Below the pieces are notes generated by a model. The model made no database searches, had not been told where the DNA came from, and saw only the letters and a list, made by a program, of their open reading frames with translations. Made by a program: the position numbers and the translations under genes. Below are positions 8,846-17,906 of a stretch of 64,000 bases of DNA, one piece after another. Each line of letters starts with the position of its first letter. Positions within the stretch are counted from its first letter, which is position 1. Source of the DNA: Leisingera sp. ANG-M1 (GTDB lineage: Bacteria > Pseudomonadota > Alphaproteobacteria > Rhodobacterales > Rhodobacteraceae); contig NZ_JWLC01000019.1 of the NCBI RefSeq assembly GCF_000813745.1, positions 106,430-170,429 on the forward strand, read 5' to 3'.

Positions 8846-9840
8846 TGGCGGCGGGACTGGCCGGCAGCAGCGAGATGTTCGGCTTCCTGCTGTGCCCGGG
8901 CCATCCAATGCTGTCGGTCTCGGCGGCGATCGACGTGCTGGCATTGGCGAATTACGTCGGCGGCCGGCAACTGTACTCTTGGTGCACCATCAGCCAGCAG
9001 GATGGCATGGTGCAATCAATGAACGGGCTGAACGTGCAGGCGGACTACAGTCTCAAGGACGCGCCCTATCTCTCTACCGCCATTGTCTGCTGCGGCATCG
9101 ACGGCCACCAGCAGGCCACGTCCGAGGTGCTGGCCTGGCTGCGACGGGTCAAGGCCGGGGGCACCAGTGTCGGGGCGGTCTCCACCGGCAGCTGGGTGCT
9201 GGCGCGGGCGGGGCTCTTGGAGGGGCGCCGCTGCACTATCCACTGGGAGGACCGGGCGCCGTTCCGGGAGACCTTCCCGGACCTGAATGTGACCGAGGCG
9301 ATTTTTGAAACCGACGGGCCGGTGTTCACCTGCTCCGGCGGTACCGCGGTGGTGGATCTGACGCTGACCTTTGTGGCGGCCGCACATGGCATCGACCTCG
9401 CCAACAAGGTGGCCGAGCAGCTGCTGCATGACGCCATCCGCTCCCCCGCGGCAGCTGCCGCACTGAATCAGCGGCGCAGGCTGGGCATCACCAACCCGCA
9501 TGTACGCAAAGCGGTGCAGATCATGGAACGCAACCTGGAAGACCCGATTCCGCTGCCGGAAATCGCCGTCGCCACCGGCCTGTCGCAGCGGCATTTGGAC
9601 CGGCTGTTCCACGCCCACTTGGGGCGCAGCCCGAAACGCTATTATCTGGAATGCCGCTTGCGCCTGGCGCGGTCGCTGATCCGGCAGACCGATCTGCCGG
9701 TATTTGAAACCGCGCTGGCCTGCGGGTTTTCCTCCTCATCTTATCTCGCCAAATGGTACGTGCAGCAGTTTGGCTCCACCCCGCTGGAAGAGCGCCGGGC
9801 CTTTGCTGCGGCGGCTGCCAGTCATGACAAGGACCTTTGA
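8845..9840 (+). CDS. GlxA-family transcriptional regulator (DJ-1/PfpI domain + AraC HTH)
   Basis: About 331 residues: an N-terminal DJ-1/PfpI-like amidotransferase fold (roughly 10-185) and a C-terminal AraC double HTH (roughly 215-320; LPEIAVATGLSQRHLDRLF and FETALACGFSSSSYLAKWY). The nucleophile-elbow region reads STGSWVLA, so the Cys of catalytic DJ-1 enzymes is absent and the domain is probably a ligand sensor. I use the ATG at 8845, which overlaps the previous stop; an upstream in-frame ATG at 8812 would put 11 residues inside the enolase gene. As an operon member it is likely the local regulator of the hyu cluster. Confidence 0.88.
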   Translation: MAAGLAGSSEMFGFLLCPGHPMLSVSAAIDVLALANYVGGRQLYSWCTISQQDGMVQSMNGLNVQADYSLKDAPYLSTAIVCCGIDGHQQATSEVLAWLRRVKAGGTSVGAVSTGSWVLARAGLLEGRRCTIHWEDRAPFRETFPDLNVTEAIFETDGPVFTCSGGTAVVDLTLTFVAAAHGIDLANKVAEQLLHDAIRSPAAAAALNQRRRLGITNPHVRKAVQIMERNLEDPIPLPEIAVATGLSQRHLDRLFHAHLGRSPKRYYLECRLRLARSLIRQTDLPVFETALACGFSSSSYLAKWYVQQFGSTPLEERRAFAAAAASHDKDL

Positions 9841-9842
9841 TC

Positions 9843-10226
9843 ATGCCGATCTCCGTGAAAATCACGCCTGGAGCCCCCGCAGGTGCCGGGCCCTATTCCC
9901 AAGCCGTTCGGGCAGGGGACTTCCTGTTTCTGTCGGGTATTGGCTCGCTGAATGTGGAGACGCATGAAATCCAAGGAACGACCGCGGCTGAGCAGCTGCG
10001 GATTACCATGGAGCACATCCAGGCGATCCTGGCCGCCCACGGCGCCTCGCTGAAGGATGTGGTGAAGATGGGGCTCTATCTGCAGGACCCTGAGGACTAC
10101 GAAGAAGCCAATGCCGCCTATGCGGAATTCTTCGAGGAACCCTATCCCGCTCGGCTGAGCGTTGGCGCCGGGCAGGTCTGGGAGATGAAGGTGAAGCTGG
10201 ACTGCGTGGCGTACCTGGGTGATTAG
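9843..10226 (+). CDS. RidA/YjgF/UK114 family protein
   Basis: A 127-residue Rid protein; such trimers hydrolyse reactive enamine/imine intermediates, or in catabolic clusters act as aminoacrylate-type or other deaminases. AGPYSQAV near the N-terminus, the conserved Arg in YPARLSV and the terminal VKLDCVAYL match the family. It starts 2 bases after the regulator stop and ends overlapping the convergent ABC ATPase gene by 4 bases. Its place after the ring-opening hyu genes suggests an imine or carbamoyl intermediate in that pathway (inference). Confidence 0.9.
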   Translation: MPISVKITPGAPAGAGPYSQAVRAGDFLFLSGIGSLNVETHEIQGTTAAEQLRITMEHIQAILAAHGASLKDVVKMGLYLQDPEDYEEANAAYAEFFEEPYPARLSVGAGQVWEMKVKLDCVAYLGD

Positions 10227-11854
10227 CCGGTTGCCGGATTGGTGCCGGCCTCCCGGCTGGCCGCCAGCCGGGTCAGCCAGTCTGGATCCATTTCCGGAAC
10301 CGAGGTCAGCAGCAGGCGGGTATATTCGGGATGCGGCGGCGACAAGATTTCCTCCTTGGGGCCTTGCTCTACCACCTTGCCCTTGTGCATCACCACAATC
10401 TCATCCGAGATCGCCTGCACCGTGGCGATGTCATGAGTGATGAACAGGTAGGAGATGCCGCACTCCTTTTGCAGCCGCATCAGCAGTCTCAAGATGCCCT
10501 CCTGCACGATCTGGTCCAGGGCCGAGGTAACCTCGTCGCAGATGATCACATCCGGCTCCGCCGCCAGCGCCCGGGCAATGCAGACCCGCTGCTTCTGGCC
10601 GCCGGAGAGCTCTGAGGGCAGGCGGTCGTAGAAATCCGCCCCCAGTTCGATCTGCTCCAGCAGTTCCAGCACCCGCGCCTCGGCGGCGGCGCCCGTCAGG
10701 CCGTGGTAGAACTCCAGTGGCCGCCTGATGATCTCTCCCACGGTGTGGCGCGGGTTCATGGCGGTGTCAGCCATCTGGTAGATCATCTGGATGCGGCGCA
10801 GCTGCTGTTTGCTGCGTCCCTTCAGGCCTGGCGGCAGGGCGGAGCCCTCAAACACCACCTGCCCGCGCCGCGGCGGCAGCAGTCCCATGATGACACGGGC
10901 AGTTGTGGACTTGCCGGAGCCAGACTCGCCGACGATTGAGACGGTGCGGCCGCGGGGCAGGCGGATGGTGACATCGTCCAGCACCTTGACCGTGCCATAG
11001 GCAGCATCGACGCTGTCGACTGCCAGTACGGTTTCGCTGGCGGGTTTGGTCACCTTCTCCAGCTTGCGCACCGACCAGAGCGAGCGGGTATAGGCTTCCT
11101 TCGGGGCGGAGAGCATGTTGCGTGCTGGGGCTTCCTCGACCTCTTGGCCATGGCGCAGCACCTTGATGGTGTCGGCCATCTGCGCCACCACGGCAAGGTC
11201 ATGCGTGATATAGATCGCAGCGGTGTTGTGCTGTTCGACAATGCGGCGCATGGCCAGCAGAACCTCGGCCTGAGTAGTCACATCCAGGGCGGTGGTGGGT
11301 TCGTCAAAGACAATCAGGTCCGGCTGCGGCAGCATCGCCATGGCGGTCATCACCCGCTGCAGCTGGCCGCCGGAGACCTGATGCGGGTACCGCAGGCCGA
11401 TCTGGTCTGGCTCAGGAAGCGACATTGCCTGGTAAAGACCGCGCGCGGCGCCCCTGGCCTCGGAAGCACTGAAAAGCCCCTCGCGGATGGCGGCATTGGC
11501 AGTTTGCGTAATCAGCCGGTGCGCCGGGTTGAAAGAGGCCGCGGCCGATTGCGCCACATAGGTCAGCCGGGTGCCCCAGAGCCTGCGTTTTTCCGCCTCG
11601 GAGGCGGTGCGCAGATCCGTGTCGCCAAACCGGATGGAGCCGCCGCTGATCCGGCAGCCCGCGCGCACAAAACCCATAGCCGCCAGCCCCAGCGTCGACT
11701 TGCCGGCCCCGGATTCTCCGATCAGCCCCAGCACCTCGCCCCGGTGCAGGGTCAGGTCCACGCCCTTGACAATCGGGTTCCAATGCTCGTCCGAAAACCC
11801 CTCGATGCGGACATCACGCATCTCCAGAAGTACATCCTGTGTCTTACTGCTCAT
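10223..11854 (-). CDS. Dipeptide/oligopeptide-type ABC transporter, fused double ATPase
   Basis: A 543-residue protein with two complete nucleotide-binding domains in one chain, equivalent to DppD+DppF. Domain 1 has Walker A GESGAGKST, signature VSGGQLQRV and Walker B LIVFDEPTTALD; domain 2 has GESGSGKST, LSGGQKQRV and VIICDEVTSALD. It energises import through the two permeases encoded immediately upstream. Its start overlaps the preceding permease gene by 11 bases. The other Dpp-type system in this window (55668-59387) keeps the two ATPases separate. Confidence 0.95.
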   Translation of the reverse strand: MSSKTQDVLLEMRDVRIEGFSDEHWNPIVKGVDLTLHRGEVLGLIGESGAGKSTLGLAAMGFVRAGCRISGGSIRFGDTDLRTASEAEKRRLWGTRLTYVAQSAAASFNPAHRLITQTANAAIREGLFSASEARGAARGLYQAMSLPEPDQIGLRYPHQVSGGQLQRVMTAMAMLPQPDLIVFDEPTTALDVTTQAEVLLAMRRIVEQHNTAAIYITHDLAVVAQMADTIKVLRHGQEVEEAPARNMLSAPKEAYTRSLWSVRKLEKVTKPASETVLAVDSVDAAYGTVKVLDDVTIRLPRGRTVSIVGESGSGKSTTARVIMGLLPPRRGQVVFEGSALPPGLKGRSKQQLRRIQMIYQMADTAMNPRHTVGEIIRRPLEFYHGLTGAAAEARVLELLEQIELGADFYDRLPSELSGGQKQRVCIARALAAEPDVIICDEVTSALDQIVQEGILRLLMRLQKECGISYLFITHDIATVQAISDEIVVMHKGKVVEQGPKEEILSPPHPEYTRLLLTSVPEMDPDWLTRLAASREAGTNPATG

Positions 11855-12764
11855 CGCGCAACCCGCTGGATTTGTGGAGGAACCAGTCGGCAGTGAAGTT
11901 CACGCCAACAGTGATCATGGCAATTGCCCCGGCCGGGATCAGCGGGGTGATGGCGGCGCTGAGGTCATATTTTGCAAATTGGATCAGCTGCGCCGTCTCC
12001 CGCACCATCGAGCCCCAGTCCGCGGTGGGCGGCTGGATGCCGACACCCAGGAACGACAGCGAGGCGATAGTCAGGAACACAAAGCAGAAGCGCAGACCGA
12101 ATTCCGCCACCAGCGGCGGCAGGATATTCGGCAGGATCTCGCGCCGCATGATCCAGCCCAGCCCCTCGCCGCGCACTCTTGCGGCTTCGATGTAATCCAT
12201 CACCACCACGTTGACGCTGACGGCGCGGGTCAGCCGGAAGACGCGGGTGGAGTCCAGAAGCGCAATGATCAGGATCAGGCTGGCGGCGGAAGAGCCGAAC
12301 ACCGACAGCAGCATCAGCGCAAAGATAAGGCTGGGGATTGCCATCACCACGTCCACCCCGCGGCTGAGGATCTGATCCAGCCAGCCTCGGCTGATTGCTG
12401 CCATCAGCCCCAGCCCGCCGCCGATGGCAAAGGCCAGCAGGGTGGTCAGCAGTGCGATGCCGATGGTATTGCGGGCGCCGTAGATCAGCCGCGAGAGGAT
12501 GTCGCGTCCGATCTGATCAGTGCCCAGCCAATGTTCAGCGCTCCAGGGCGCGTAAGGCTGCGGCAGGATCTCAGCTTCGCCGTAAGGCGCGATCAGCGGT
12601 GCAAACAGTGCCATGGCGGCATAGAACAGGATGATTGAAAGGCCAATCTTTGCAGAGGCTGGCGCTTTCATAAGCTCCAGCTGCAGACGTTGCCAGCGGG
12701 TGCGGCGGATACGCAGGCGGCCTGCCTCAGCCGCTGCAGAGTAGGTGTGTGACGTGTCAGTCAT
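11844..12764 (-). CDS. dppC: ABC transporter permease, DppC type
   Basis: Membrane subunit of the dipeptide-type importer (306 residues). It has an N-terminal cytoplasmic stretch, one membrane segment near residues 40-60, the Dpp/OppC hallmark HWLGTDQIGRDILSRLIYGAR, then five more membrane segments with the coupling-helix EAARVRGEGL. It overlaps both neighbours by a few bases, as expected of a tight operon. Confidence 0.95.
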   Translation of the reverse strand: MTDTSHTYSAAAEAGRLRIRRTRWQRLQLELMKAPASAKIGLSIILFYAAMALFAPLIAPYGEAEILPQPYAPWSAEHWLGTDQIGRDILSRLIYGARNTIGIALLTTLLAFAIGGGLGLMAAISRGWLDQILSRGVDVVMAIPSLIFALMLLSVFGSSAASLILIIALLDSTRVFRLTRAVSVNVVVMDYIEAARVRGEGLGWIMRREILPNILPPLVAEFGLRFCFVFLTIASLSFLGVGIQPPTADWGSMVRETAQLIQFAKYDLSAAITPLIPAGAIAMITVGVNFTADWFLHKSSGLRDEQ

Positions 12765-13741
12765 TTCGGATGCAGCAGCCTTGGGTTGGTGATGATGCCG
12801 ATGACATCGGCTAGGAGATTCAACAGGATATAGGCGGCAGCAAAGATCAGCGCGCAGGCCTGCACCACCGGGATATCGCGGGAGCTCACCGCATCTACCA
12901 TCAGCTGGCCGACACCGGGGTAGACAAACACCACTTCGACCACGACCACGCCGACCACCAGATAGGCGAGGTTGAAGGCGATCACCGTGGCAATCGGCGC
13001 CCAGGCGTTGGGCAGCGCGTGGCGCAGGATTACCCGCCTCGGGCTTTCGCCTGCCAGGCGCGCCATCTCGATATGGGGGCTGGCCAGCAGGCTGATGATC
13101 GCGGCCCGCGTCATCCGCATCATATGGGCGACAATCACCAGAGTCAGGGTCAGCGCCGGCAGCACGGATTTATATAGCCGCTCCCCCAGCGCCATTTCCG
13201 GCTCTACCGCTGCCAGCGACGGGAACAGCGCCCAGAGCGTGCCCAGGAACAGGATCAGGATGTAGGCGACAAAGAATTCGGGGAAAGAAATTGTGACCAG
13301 CGTGCCGGCGCTGGCCAGCCGGTCATAAAGCGAGTTGCGCCACAGCGCAGAGGTGATGCCCAAAAACAGCGCCAGCGGAACCGCGATGGCGGCGGTGACC
13401 GAGGCCAGGAACAGTGTGTTGGCCAGCCTTGGCGCTACCAGCTCTGCTACCGGCCGCGAGCGGTCGATGCCGGAACTGGAGCGCCCGGAAAACGAGGTCC
13501 CGAGATCCCCGGTGGCCAGTGCGCCAATCCAGTCGAGATAGCGCAGCGCCGCCGGCCGGTCCAAACCCAGCTCTTGCCGGAACGCCTCCACGGCGTCTTC
13601 GGTGGCGGACTGACCCAGCACCGCCTGGCCGAAGTCGCCCGGCAGCATGCTGACAGCGCAGAAGATGACAACCGAGACCATGAACAAGGTCAGTACGCCA
13701 AGCATCAAGCGCTTGAGGACAGTGGATAATACTGGGTGCAA
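12761..13741 (-). CDS. dppB: ABC transporter permease, DppB type (TTG start)
   Basis: First permease of the dipeptide-type importer, 326 residues, six membrane segments, with the DppB feature MLPGDFGQAVLGQSA after membrane segment 1 and the C-terminal YPGVGQLMVDAVSSRDIPVVQ. The frame stays open up to 13918, but that extension would run across the whole divergent promoter. I choose the TTG at 13741 because AGGGAGGG lies 5 bases upstream and the first membrane segment then falls at residues 12-35. The binding protein is divergently encoded at 13940. Confidence 0.9.
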   Translation of the reverse strand: MHPVLSTVLKRLMLGVLTLFMVSVVIFCAVSMLPGDFGQAVLGQSATEDAVEAFRQELGLDRPAALRYLDWIGALATGDLGTSFSGRSSSGIDRSRPVAELVAPRLANTLFLASVTAAIAVPLALFLGITSALWRNSLYDRLASAGTLVTISFPEFFVAYILILFLGTLWALFPSLAAVEPEMALGERLYKSVLPALTLTLVIVAHMMRMTRAAIISLLASPHIEMARLAGESPRRVILRHALPNAWAPIATVIAFNLAYLVVGVVVVEVVFVYPGVGQLMVDAVSSRDIPVVQACALIFAAAYILLNLLADVIGIITNPRLLHPK

Positions 13742-13939
13742 GCCCGGCCCTCCCTGTGGTGTTGCATGACCGCTTGAATAGGCAAGCGTGGGTGCTGCGA
13801 TACGCTCCAGCTTATGAAACCGTAACGCCGGGCAAGTGAGGAATCGGACATTCCCTGGTCCAAAAACTCGCGTTTCTGCCGGAATGCCGCTTCTAGGCTG
13901 CCTTCCCATGACGGGCACAGATCCAGGGAGGAAAGACGG
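13742..13939. promoter_or_regulatory. Divergent promoter region of the fused-ATPase Dpp system
   Basis: 198 bases between dppB (-) and the binding-protein gene (+). It contains an inverted repeat CGCTTG-N6-CAAGCG at 13771-13788, a plausible operator shared by both directions. I cannot assign -35/-10 boxes with confidence. Confidence 0.4.
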
Positions 13940-15547
13940 ATGGCGGACAACAAACAGCAGTTTATTTCAGCAAAAAGGGTGCAGCTGGCGGCAGGCGGCA
14001 TTTCCCGCCGCACCTTCATGACGTCGATGGTTGCGGCCGGGGTTTCTGTGCCGCTGGCACTCAGCTGGGCGGAACAGGTGCGGGCGGCAACGCCGCAGAG
14101 GGGCGGGCTGTTCCGGGCAGGCTTGGGCAGCGGCTCCACCACTGACAGTCTGGATCCGGCGACCTATGAAGGCACGATCAACGCCTCGCTGGCCTTCATG
14201 TATGCCAATAACCTGGTCGAAGTGGACCACACCGGCGGCCTGGTGCCGGAATTGGCGGAAAGTTTCGAGTCCAAAGATGCTAAAACCTGGGTGTTCAACC
14301 TGCGCCAAGGTGTGGAGTTCCACAACGGCAAGACACTGGCACCCGAAGACGTCATCGCCTCAATCAACCATCACCGCGGCGAGGGATCGAAATCCGCCGT
14401 TGGCGGGCTGGTGAAACAGATCAAGCAGATGCGCGCCGATGGCAATGCAGTGGTTTTCGAACTGGAAACCGGCAACGCCGATTTCCCCTATGTTCTCAGC
14501 GATTACCACCTGATCATCCTGCCTGCGCAGGACGGTGTGATCGATCCGGTGTCGGGCATCGGCACCGGCGGCTACAGGATCGGAAAATTCGAACCGGGGG
14601 TTCGCACCGAGGCCAGCCGCAACCCCAACTACTGGAAAGAAGGCGCGGCTCACTTCGAAGAAGTGGAGCTGTTATCGATTATCGACACCACGGCGCGCCA
14701 GAATGCGGTGATCAATGGCGAAGTCGACGCCATCGATCGGGTCGACCCGAAAACCGTAGCCTTGCTGTCGCGGGTGCCTACACTGAACGTGGTCGAAAAA
14801 ACCAGCACCCTTCACTATACCTTCCCGATGCGGGCGGATGCGGCGCCGTTTGACAATTACGATCTGCGCATGGCGGTCAAATGGGCGGTGAACCGGCAGG
14901 AACTGGTCGACAAGATCTTGCTTGGTCATGGGTCGGTTGGCAACGACCACCCGATTTCCACCGCCAACCGCTATCACGCTTCGGACTTGCCCCAGCGCGA
15001 GTTCGACCCGGACAAAGCGGCGCATCATTTCAAAAAGTCTGGCCACAGCGGCCCGCTGCAACTGTCGGCAGCGGAAACCGCCTTTGCCGGCGCGGTGGAT
15101 GCGGCCCAGCTGATTGCTGCCTCGGCCGCGCAGGCCGGTATCGAAGTCCAGGTGGTGCGCGAACCCAATGACGGCTATTGGTCGAACGTGTGGAACCGCA
15201 AACCCTGGACCGCCAGCTTCTGGAGCGGCCGCCCGACCGAGGACTGGATGTTTGCCTCCGGCTATGTGGCGGAAACCGAATGGAACGAAACTGCTTGGCG
15301 CGGCAGCGCGGCCGCCAAACGCTTCAATGCGGTGGTCACCGAAGCGCGAACCGAACTAGACAGCAGCAAACGCCGAACGCTCTATGCCGAGGCTCAGACG
15401 CTGGTGCATGATGATGGCGGCGCCCTGGTGCCGATGTTTGCCAATCACATCATGGGCGTGTCCAAGACTGTCGGCCACGGTCCGGACATTGCCGCGAACT
15501 GGGAGCTGGATGGCGCCAAGGCGGCCGAGCGCTGGTGGAAGGTGTAA
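13940..15547 (+). CDS. ABC transporter substrate-binding protein, family 5 (Tat-exported)
   Basis: A 535-residue DppA/OppA-like periplasmic receptor. The N-terminus carries a twin-arginine export signal (SRRTFM at residues 23-28, hydrophobic stretch, ending around VRAA). Family 5 features include TDSLDPA, the GVEFHNGKTLAPEDV block, and DNYDLRMAVKWAVNRQELV. GGGAGGAAAG lies just upstream of the ATG. It is divergent from its presumed permeases. It is a clear paralogue of the orphan receptor at 38290-39873, sharing GVEFHNGKT, AFPGAVDAAQL-like and GYWS-VWN segments. Confidence 0.93.
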   Translation: MADNKQQFISAKRVQLAAGGISRRTFMTSMVAAGVSVPLALSWAEQVRAATPQRGGLFRAGLGSGSTTDSLDPATYEGTINASLAFMYANNLVEVDHTGGLVPELAESFESKDAKTWVFNLRQGVEFHNGKTLAPEDVIASINHHRGEGSKSAVGGLVKQIKQMRADGNAVVFELETGNADFPYVLSDYHLIILPAQDGVIDPVSGIGTGGYRIGKFEPGVRTEASRNPNYWKEGAAHFEEVELLSIIDTTARQNAVINGEVDAIDRVDPKTVALLSRVPTLNVVEKTSTLHYTFPMRADAAPFDNYDLRMAVKWAVNRQELVDKILLGHGSVGNDHPISTANRYHASDLPQREFDPDKAAHHFKKSGHSGPLQLSAAETAFAGAVDAAQLIAASAAQAGIEVQVVREPNDGYWSNVWNRKPWTASFWSGRPTEDWMFASGYVAETEWNETAWRGSAAAKRFNAVVTEARTELDSSKRRTLYAEAQTLVHDDGGALVPMFANHIMGVSKTVGHGPDIAANWELDGAKAAERWWKV

Positions 15548-15592
15548 AGCAGCAGGGTAAAAGGAACGGGGCTGCAAGGTCCCTAAACCGCA

Positions 15593-15672
15593 GCTTCTTT
15601 CTGGTCGAAAATACTCCGGGGAGCGCGAGGGGCAGGTCCCTCGCCTTTGCCGCTGACGCAAAGAGCCCGGCT
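15593..15672. repeat. Dispersed intergenic repeat, copy 1
   Basis: GCTTCTTTCTGG, then an A-rich step, CTCCGGGGAG and GCGAGGGGCAGG. It fills the gap between the binding-protein stop and the tetR stop. It aligns over about 80 bases with 23212-23294. It includes a small stem (GAGGG with CCCTC). Repeats of this look recur between genes in Rhodobacteraceae (recollection, not a search). Confidence 0.6.
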
Positions 15673-16344
15673 TCAGCGTTCCATTTTCTGTTCCGCAAAG
15701 GCGCGGGCGGCGGCAACAGCCTCGGGGTCCGGTTCTGCACCGGTAAAGCCCAGCAGGTAGCCCTCCAGCCGTGCGGTGCGGGCTTTCATTGGCTCGCGGA
15801 CCTCCAATGCGTGGTAGCCGCATTGCATGAAATAGAGGATCCGCGCCCGCGCGTCGGCGTCATAAGCAGTATATCCATGGCGCTGAAACATGGCTGTGAC
15901 GGCCTCCAGCCGCTGTGCGTCTGCGGCATCTATCCGGTTGCGGACTTTGCCGTCCCGCCGCGACCACTCCCGCACCGCGAAGTCAAGGTTGGCGTCGAAC
16001 AGCCCCGGGTCGACAAAGCAGCGGAAAAAGTTGCAGACCGCCCAGGAAATGTTGTCAGCCGGCAATTCGCAATGGGTGAGGATTGGCTCGGTATTGCGGG
16101 CCTCCCAGTCGTCCAGGAGCGCTTCCAGAAGGTGTTTGCGGCTTTTGAAGTACCAGTAGAAGCTCGAGCGTGAGACGCCGAGGCGCTCGCCGATGGCGAG
16201 CACCTTGACCCCAGCCACACCGTCACTGATCAACAGGTCGCGGGCGACATTCAGCCAGTCTTCAGGCGTGACCTTCACATGGCCGGTGAGCGGCTCCTTG
16301 TCCGGGTTGTCCCGGTGCAGAACAGAGCCTGCGTGTTTGGCCAT
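15673..16344 (-). CDS. TetR/AcrR family transcriptional regulator
   Basis: A 223-residue repressor. The N-terminal HTH is at about residues 28-75 (WLNVARDLLISDGVAGVKV, then ERLGVSRSSFYWYFKSRKHLLEALL); the remainder is a helical ligand domain. It is the last gene of the FAD-enzyme/mttB/tetR operon, one base after the mttB stop. Two perfect palindromes of TetR-operator form sit upstream of the first gene at 20371-20419, so autoregulation of the whole operon is likely. The inducer is presumably a methylated amine or its demethylation product (inference). Confidence 0.9.
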   Translation of the reverse strand: MAKHAGSVLHRDNPDKEPLTGHVKVTPEDWLNVARDLLISDGVAGVKVLAIGERLGVSRSSFYWYFKSRKHLLEALLDDWEARNTEPILTHCELPADNISWAVCNFFRCFVDPGLFDANLDFAVREWSRRDGKVRNRIDAADAQRLEAVTAMFQRHGYTAYDADARARILYFMQCGYHALEVREPMKARTARLEGYLLGFTGAEPDPEAVAAARAFAEQKMER

Positions 16345-16345
16345 T

Positions 16346-17902
16346 TCAGCTCTCCGGTGGGGCGCCGCCTTCCGCGGTGCGCTTGGCGATGAAGCTCTTC
16401 AGGGCATCAACGCGGGTGTCGTCTGTCTGGGGCCGGTTATCATAAGAGAGGATTTCCTTCCAGACCTGGGTGGCGCGCTGGTTGGCGTCAAGGCTGCCGC
16501 GTTCCGTCCAGGTGCCGAAATTGGCATAGTCATGCACCACAGGCTCGTAGAACTCGGTATTGTAGCGCGCCATGGTTTGCTGGGTGGCAAAGAAGTGGCC
16601 GCTGGGCTCCACTTCCTTCAGTGCGGTTTCATAGCCGATTTCATCCGTGCCTGCCTGGGCGCCTGCGCAAAGTTCGGCAATCATATTCAGCACTTCGGCA
16701 TCGGTGATCAGCTTTTCATAGGACACCGAGAGTCCGCCTTCCAGCCAGCCGGCTGAATGGATCACCACGGTGGCCCCGGCCATCAGGCAGCCCCACAGGC
16801 CCATTTGGTTTTCATTGGCGGCCTGCACGTCGTTGGTATTGGAGGCGGAGCCGGCCGCCGAGCGCCAGGGCAGGCCGAGGAAGCGTGCCAGCTGGCCTGC
16901 GGCCAGCGAGGCTTGGAAATGCGGCGGTGTGCCAAAGGCAGGCGCGCCAGACTTCATATCGACGTTCGAGGTGAAGGTGCCGTAGCAGACCGGCGCGCCG
17001 GGGTTTGTCAGCTGGGTCAGGGTGATGGCCGCCAGCACCTCGGCATGGCTGAGGGTGATGGAACCCGCGACCGTGATCGGTGCCATTGCACCCATCAGTG
17101 TGAAAGGCGTGACGATGGACAATTGCCTGTGGCGGGCAAAGTCAATCAGGCCTTGCGCCATCGGAATGTCCAGCGTGCGCGGGCTGTTGGTGTTGATAAT
17201 TGTGTAGCAGTGCGGCGCGGCCTGGAACTCCGCGTCCGAGACGCCGCGGAAATCGCGGATCATCTCGAAACAGTCCATCACCTGCGGTGTGCCGCGGGAA
17301 TAGATGAATGGGAACTTGTCCGTTTGGGTCATCTGCGCCTCGGTGGTGAAGTAGTGGCGCAGATGGGTGGGGACGTCCTGCGGCTCCACCTGGGGCGAGA
17401 TCATGTGGAAGACGTCGAAGTGATGGGTGAGCTTCAGGTACTCCAGATAGTCCTGGGCCGAGCCCGGACGCCGCCCGCGCTCCAAGTCAGTGGCATTGGG
17501 CGCGCCGGCGCCGGCCTGGAACACAAGGCTGCCCAGTTCCAGGGTGATGTCGCGGTCGCGGCTGCCCGCCCGGCAGTTGATCGAGCGGGGTGCCGTGGCC
17601 AGCGCCGCCTCGATAATGTCGCGGCCGATATAGACCATCTCAGTGTCTTCATCGACGCGGGCGCCGCCCTTGGCATAGATCTTGCGGGCTTCAGGCAGCA
17701 GCACTTTCATGCCCAGTTCTTCGAGCATCTTGAGCGCGGTTTCATGCATGTCTGCAATCTGATGCGCCGGGAAGACTTCCATCAGCGGGAAGGGGTTCTT
17801 CAACTGGCGGTAATTCACATAACGCTGAGGGGCAGGGGCGGCCTCCGCACCCCGTCCTCTGCGGCGGCGTCCGCGGGCGGCGCTGTCGTTTTCGATACTC
17901 AT
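16346..17902 (-). CDS. MttB-family (trimethylamine/glycine-betaine) methyltransferase, non-pyrrolysine
   Basis: A 518-residue member of the MttB superfamily. Archaeal MttB uses pyrrolysine encoded by an in-frame amber codon; this frame has none, so it belongs to the large Pyl-less group, some of which demethylate glycine betaine or other quaternary amines onto a corrinoid protein. The N-terminus is a very basic low-complexity segment (RGRRRRGRG), then the family core (PFPLMEVFPAHQIADMHETALKMLEELG; GFTS-like TFTSNVDMKSG). No corrinoid protein, activase or methyltransferase-2 gene is adjacent; instead a THF-type FAD demethylase lies 4 bases upstream. Confidence 0.88.
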   Translation of the reverse strand: MSIENDSAARGRRRRGRGAEAAPAPQRYVNYRQLKNPFPLMEVFPAHQIADMHETALKMLEELGMKVLLPEARKIYAKGGARVDEDTEMVYIGRDIIEAALATAPRSINCRAGSRDRDITLELGSLVFQAGAGAPNATDLERGRRPGSAQDYLEYLKLTHHFDVFHMISPQVEPQDVPTHLRHYFTTEAQMTQTDKFPFIYSRGTPQVMDCFEMIRDFRGVSDAEFQAAPHCYTIINTNSPRTLDIPMAQGLIDFARHRQLSIVTPFTLMGAMAPITVAGSITLSHAEVLAAITLTQLTNPGAPVCYGTFTSNVDMKSGAPAFGTPPHFQASLAAGQLARFLGLPWRSAAGSASNTNDVQAANENQMGLWGCLMAGATVVIHSAGWLEGGLSVSYEKLITDAEVLNMIAELCAGAQAGTDEIGYETALKEVEPSGHFFATQQTMARYNTEFYEPVVHDYANFGTWTERGSLDANQRATQVWKEILSYDNRPQTDDTRVDALKSFIAKRTAEGGAPPES

Positions 17903-17906
17903 GGCG

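Noticed and set aside
16346..17902. Pyrrolysine-containing trimethylamine methyltransferase
   Set aside because: No in-frame amber codon interrupts the gene and no pyl genes are seen, so a Pyl-less homologue is the correct call.
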